A stretch of 6,836 nt of DNA, taken from contig JAOQAA010000317.1 of the NCBI GenBank assembly GCA_025963815.1, positions 1-6,836 of the forward strand. Reading direction: 5' to 3'. The DNA comes from Capsulimonas sp. GTDB lineage: Bacteria; Armatimonadota; Armatimonadia; Armatimonadales; Capsulimonadaceae. This document shows positions 6,041 to 6,836 of this stretch, piece after piece; position 1 is the stretch's first letter, and every line of letters starts with the position of its first letter. The notes under the pieces were generated by a model. It was not told where the DNA came from, did no database searches, and was given only the letters and a program-made list of their open reading frames with translations. The position numbers were made by a program, and so were the translations under genes.

Positions 6041-6068
6041 GGCGTCGGCGGTCAAAAACGCCGACGCC
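6041..6068. terminator. Intrinsic terminator hairpin between convergent genes
   Basis: GGCGTCGGCG (6041-6050) pairs perfectly with CGCCGACGCC (6059-6068) across an 8-nt A-rich loop. It lies 32 bp after the reductase stop. On the minus strand the stem is followed by TTTGCTTTTC, giving the T-rich tail of an intrinsic terminator for the convergent downstream gene. The rightward tail (CTCCGTCCGCTTTATTT) is a poorer U tract. It probably works both ways. Confidence 0.8.
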
Positions 6069-6130
6069 CTCCGTCCGCTTTATTTAGAACAACATCGCCA
6101 CCGAACACTCTGTGTGTACTTCAGTTGACA

Positions 6131-6836
6131 TCAATCAACAACGATTGGGCCGCCAATCAAATATGTGACATCGACATGATGTATTCCCGCAATTGTCTTC
6201 ATATGGTCTTGAAGTGCAGGTGTGAGGGAGTAATACAACTGATGAAACTGCGTCTTATCGTGGCTCCACTTCGTTCCTGGAACATCCAGCATCTGAAATA
6301 GGATGTCAATGCCGGCTGCGGATCGAAGACTTACTAACTCTTCCTCAAGCGTCCCTGTATTGATCCCAGGCTGGAAAGCGAGGGCGCGCCAGCTTAACGC
6401 AGCTTGTTCTTCCGGCATAGAAAAAAGACCTTCGAGTTCTGCCTGAGCGAGATCTTTGTCTTTCTCCCTGATCGTTGCTATCCGCATTGTTTCCGCGACT
6501 TTGCTCAGACGCTGCTCATCCAACGGCGTAATCACAATTGGGAACGTGAAATCTTTTTCTTCAACAACTGTGGGAAACGAAAAATTATCGTCCCCCGCCA
6601 TCGCTGCTGTCAAGAGGCCCTCTGTACGAGCCAAACCGCAAGGCATTTTCACGTGCATTGTCAGCGAATACTTACCAGGCTTCGTAATCGCCAGATATTT
6701 GGTGGCGACGAGATAGCCGGTCACCTCACTCCCAAGTTTATCCAGGGCGCCACCCTTCACGCCATACGCGCCTCCCGGCGCCATTCGATGCCTCCCTGGA
6801 ATTTCGCCGGTAATATTCCCGTCAGCATCCTTCATC
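6131..6836 (-). CDS. Hypothetical protein, 5' end beyond the window
   Basis: The frame is open from the right edge to a TGA at 6131-6133 and gives at least 234 residues. The leftmost Met is simply the last ATG before the edge, so the true start lies outside. I do not recognise the family. The first part (about residues 35-90 of the visible stretch) looks like a beta-sandwich, with alternating strands such as VTGYLVATKYLAI and KPGKYSLTMHVKMPCG, a pattern seen in secreted or cell-surface domains. After ITPLDEQRLSKVAETM the chain becomes helical (about 105-190), possibly one or two HEAT-like helical pairs. No membrane segment is visible. Base composition appears less GC-rich than in the other genes. 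The strong hairpin at 6041-6068 would end its transcript. It is convergent to the reductase, so a shared function is not implied. Confidence 0.7.
   Translation of the reverse strand, partial: MKDADGNITGEIPGRHRMAPGGAYGVKGGALDKLGSEVTGYLVATKYLAITKPGKYSLTMHVKMPCGLARTEGLLTAAMAGDDNFSFPTVVEEKDFTFPIVITPLDEQRLSKVAETMRIATIREKDKDLAQAELEGLFSMPEEQAALSWRALAFQPGINTGTLEEELVSLRSAAGIDILFQMLDVPGTKWSHDKTQFHQLYYSLTPALQDHMKTIAGIHHVDVTYLIGGPIVVD

Overview
This is a GC-rich (by eye roughly 55-60%) bacterial chromosomal segment made of ordinary single-copy genes. No phage, IS, CRISPR or RNA gene was seen. Ribosomal protein L34 and RNase P protein identify it as bacterial chromosome. The phylum cannot be fixed from the sequence; an Armatimonadota-type soil bacterium is only a guess. 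A poorly conserved short repeat lies between two of the genes.

Layout. Positions 1-634 (minus strand) hold the conserved rpmH-rnpA pair, followed at the left edge by what may be the first codons of yidD. An AT-rich divergent intergenic region (635-815) carries a strong extended -10 promoter for rpmH, with a 12-bp palindrome inside its spacer, and a weaker candidate promoter for the rightward genes. Positions 816-2609 encode a complete ABC-type exporter half-transporter. Positions 2802-4025 encode an MFS drug/H+ antiporter of the TetA-like type. The 192-bp gap between the two exporters holds three copies of a roughly 30-bp GC-rich repeat, one inverted relative to the other two, able to form long alternative hairpins.

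Convergent to the MFS gene is an AraC-family regulator (4045-4998, minus). Its full reading frame, start codon and Shine-Dalgarno are intact, but codon 57 is an in-frame TAG, so it is annotated as a pseudogene or interrupted gene. Divergent from it, across a 143-bp region with two short dyads, is an aldo/keto reductase (5142-6008), the probable target of the regulator. A perfect 10-bp-stem terminator hairpin separates the reductase from a convergent, right-truncated gene of unknown function (6131 to the window end).

Functionally there are three modules: translation and RNA processing (rpmH-rnpA), a pair of putative small-molecule exporters, and a regulator/oxidoreductase pair in which the regulator appears broken. 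I did not find convincing evidence of a new biological system. The most checkable oddities are the amber codon in the regulator and the triple inverted repeat between the exporters.
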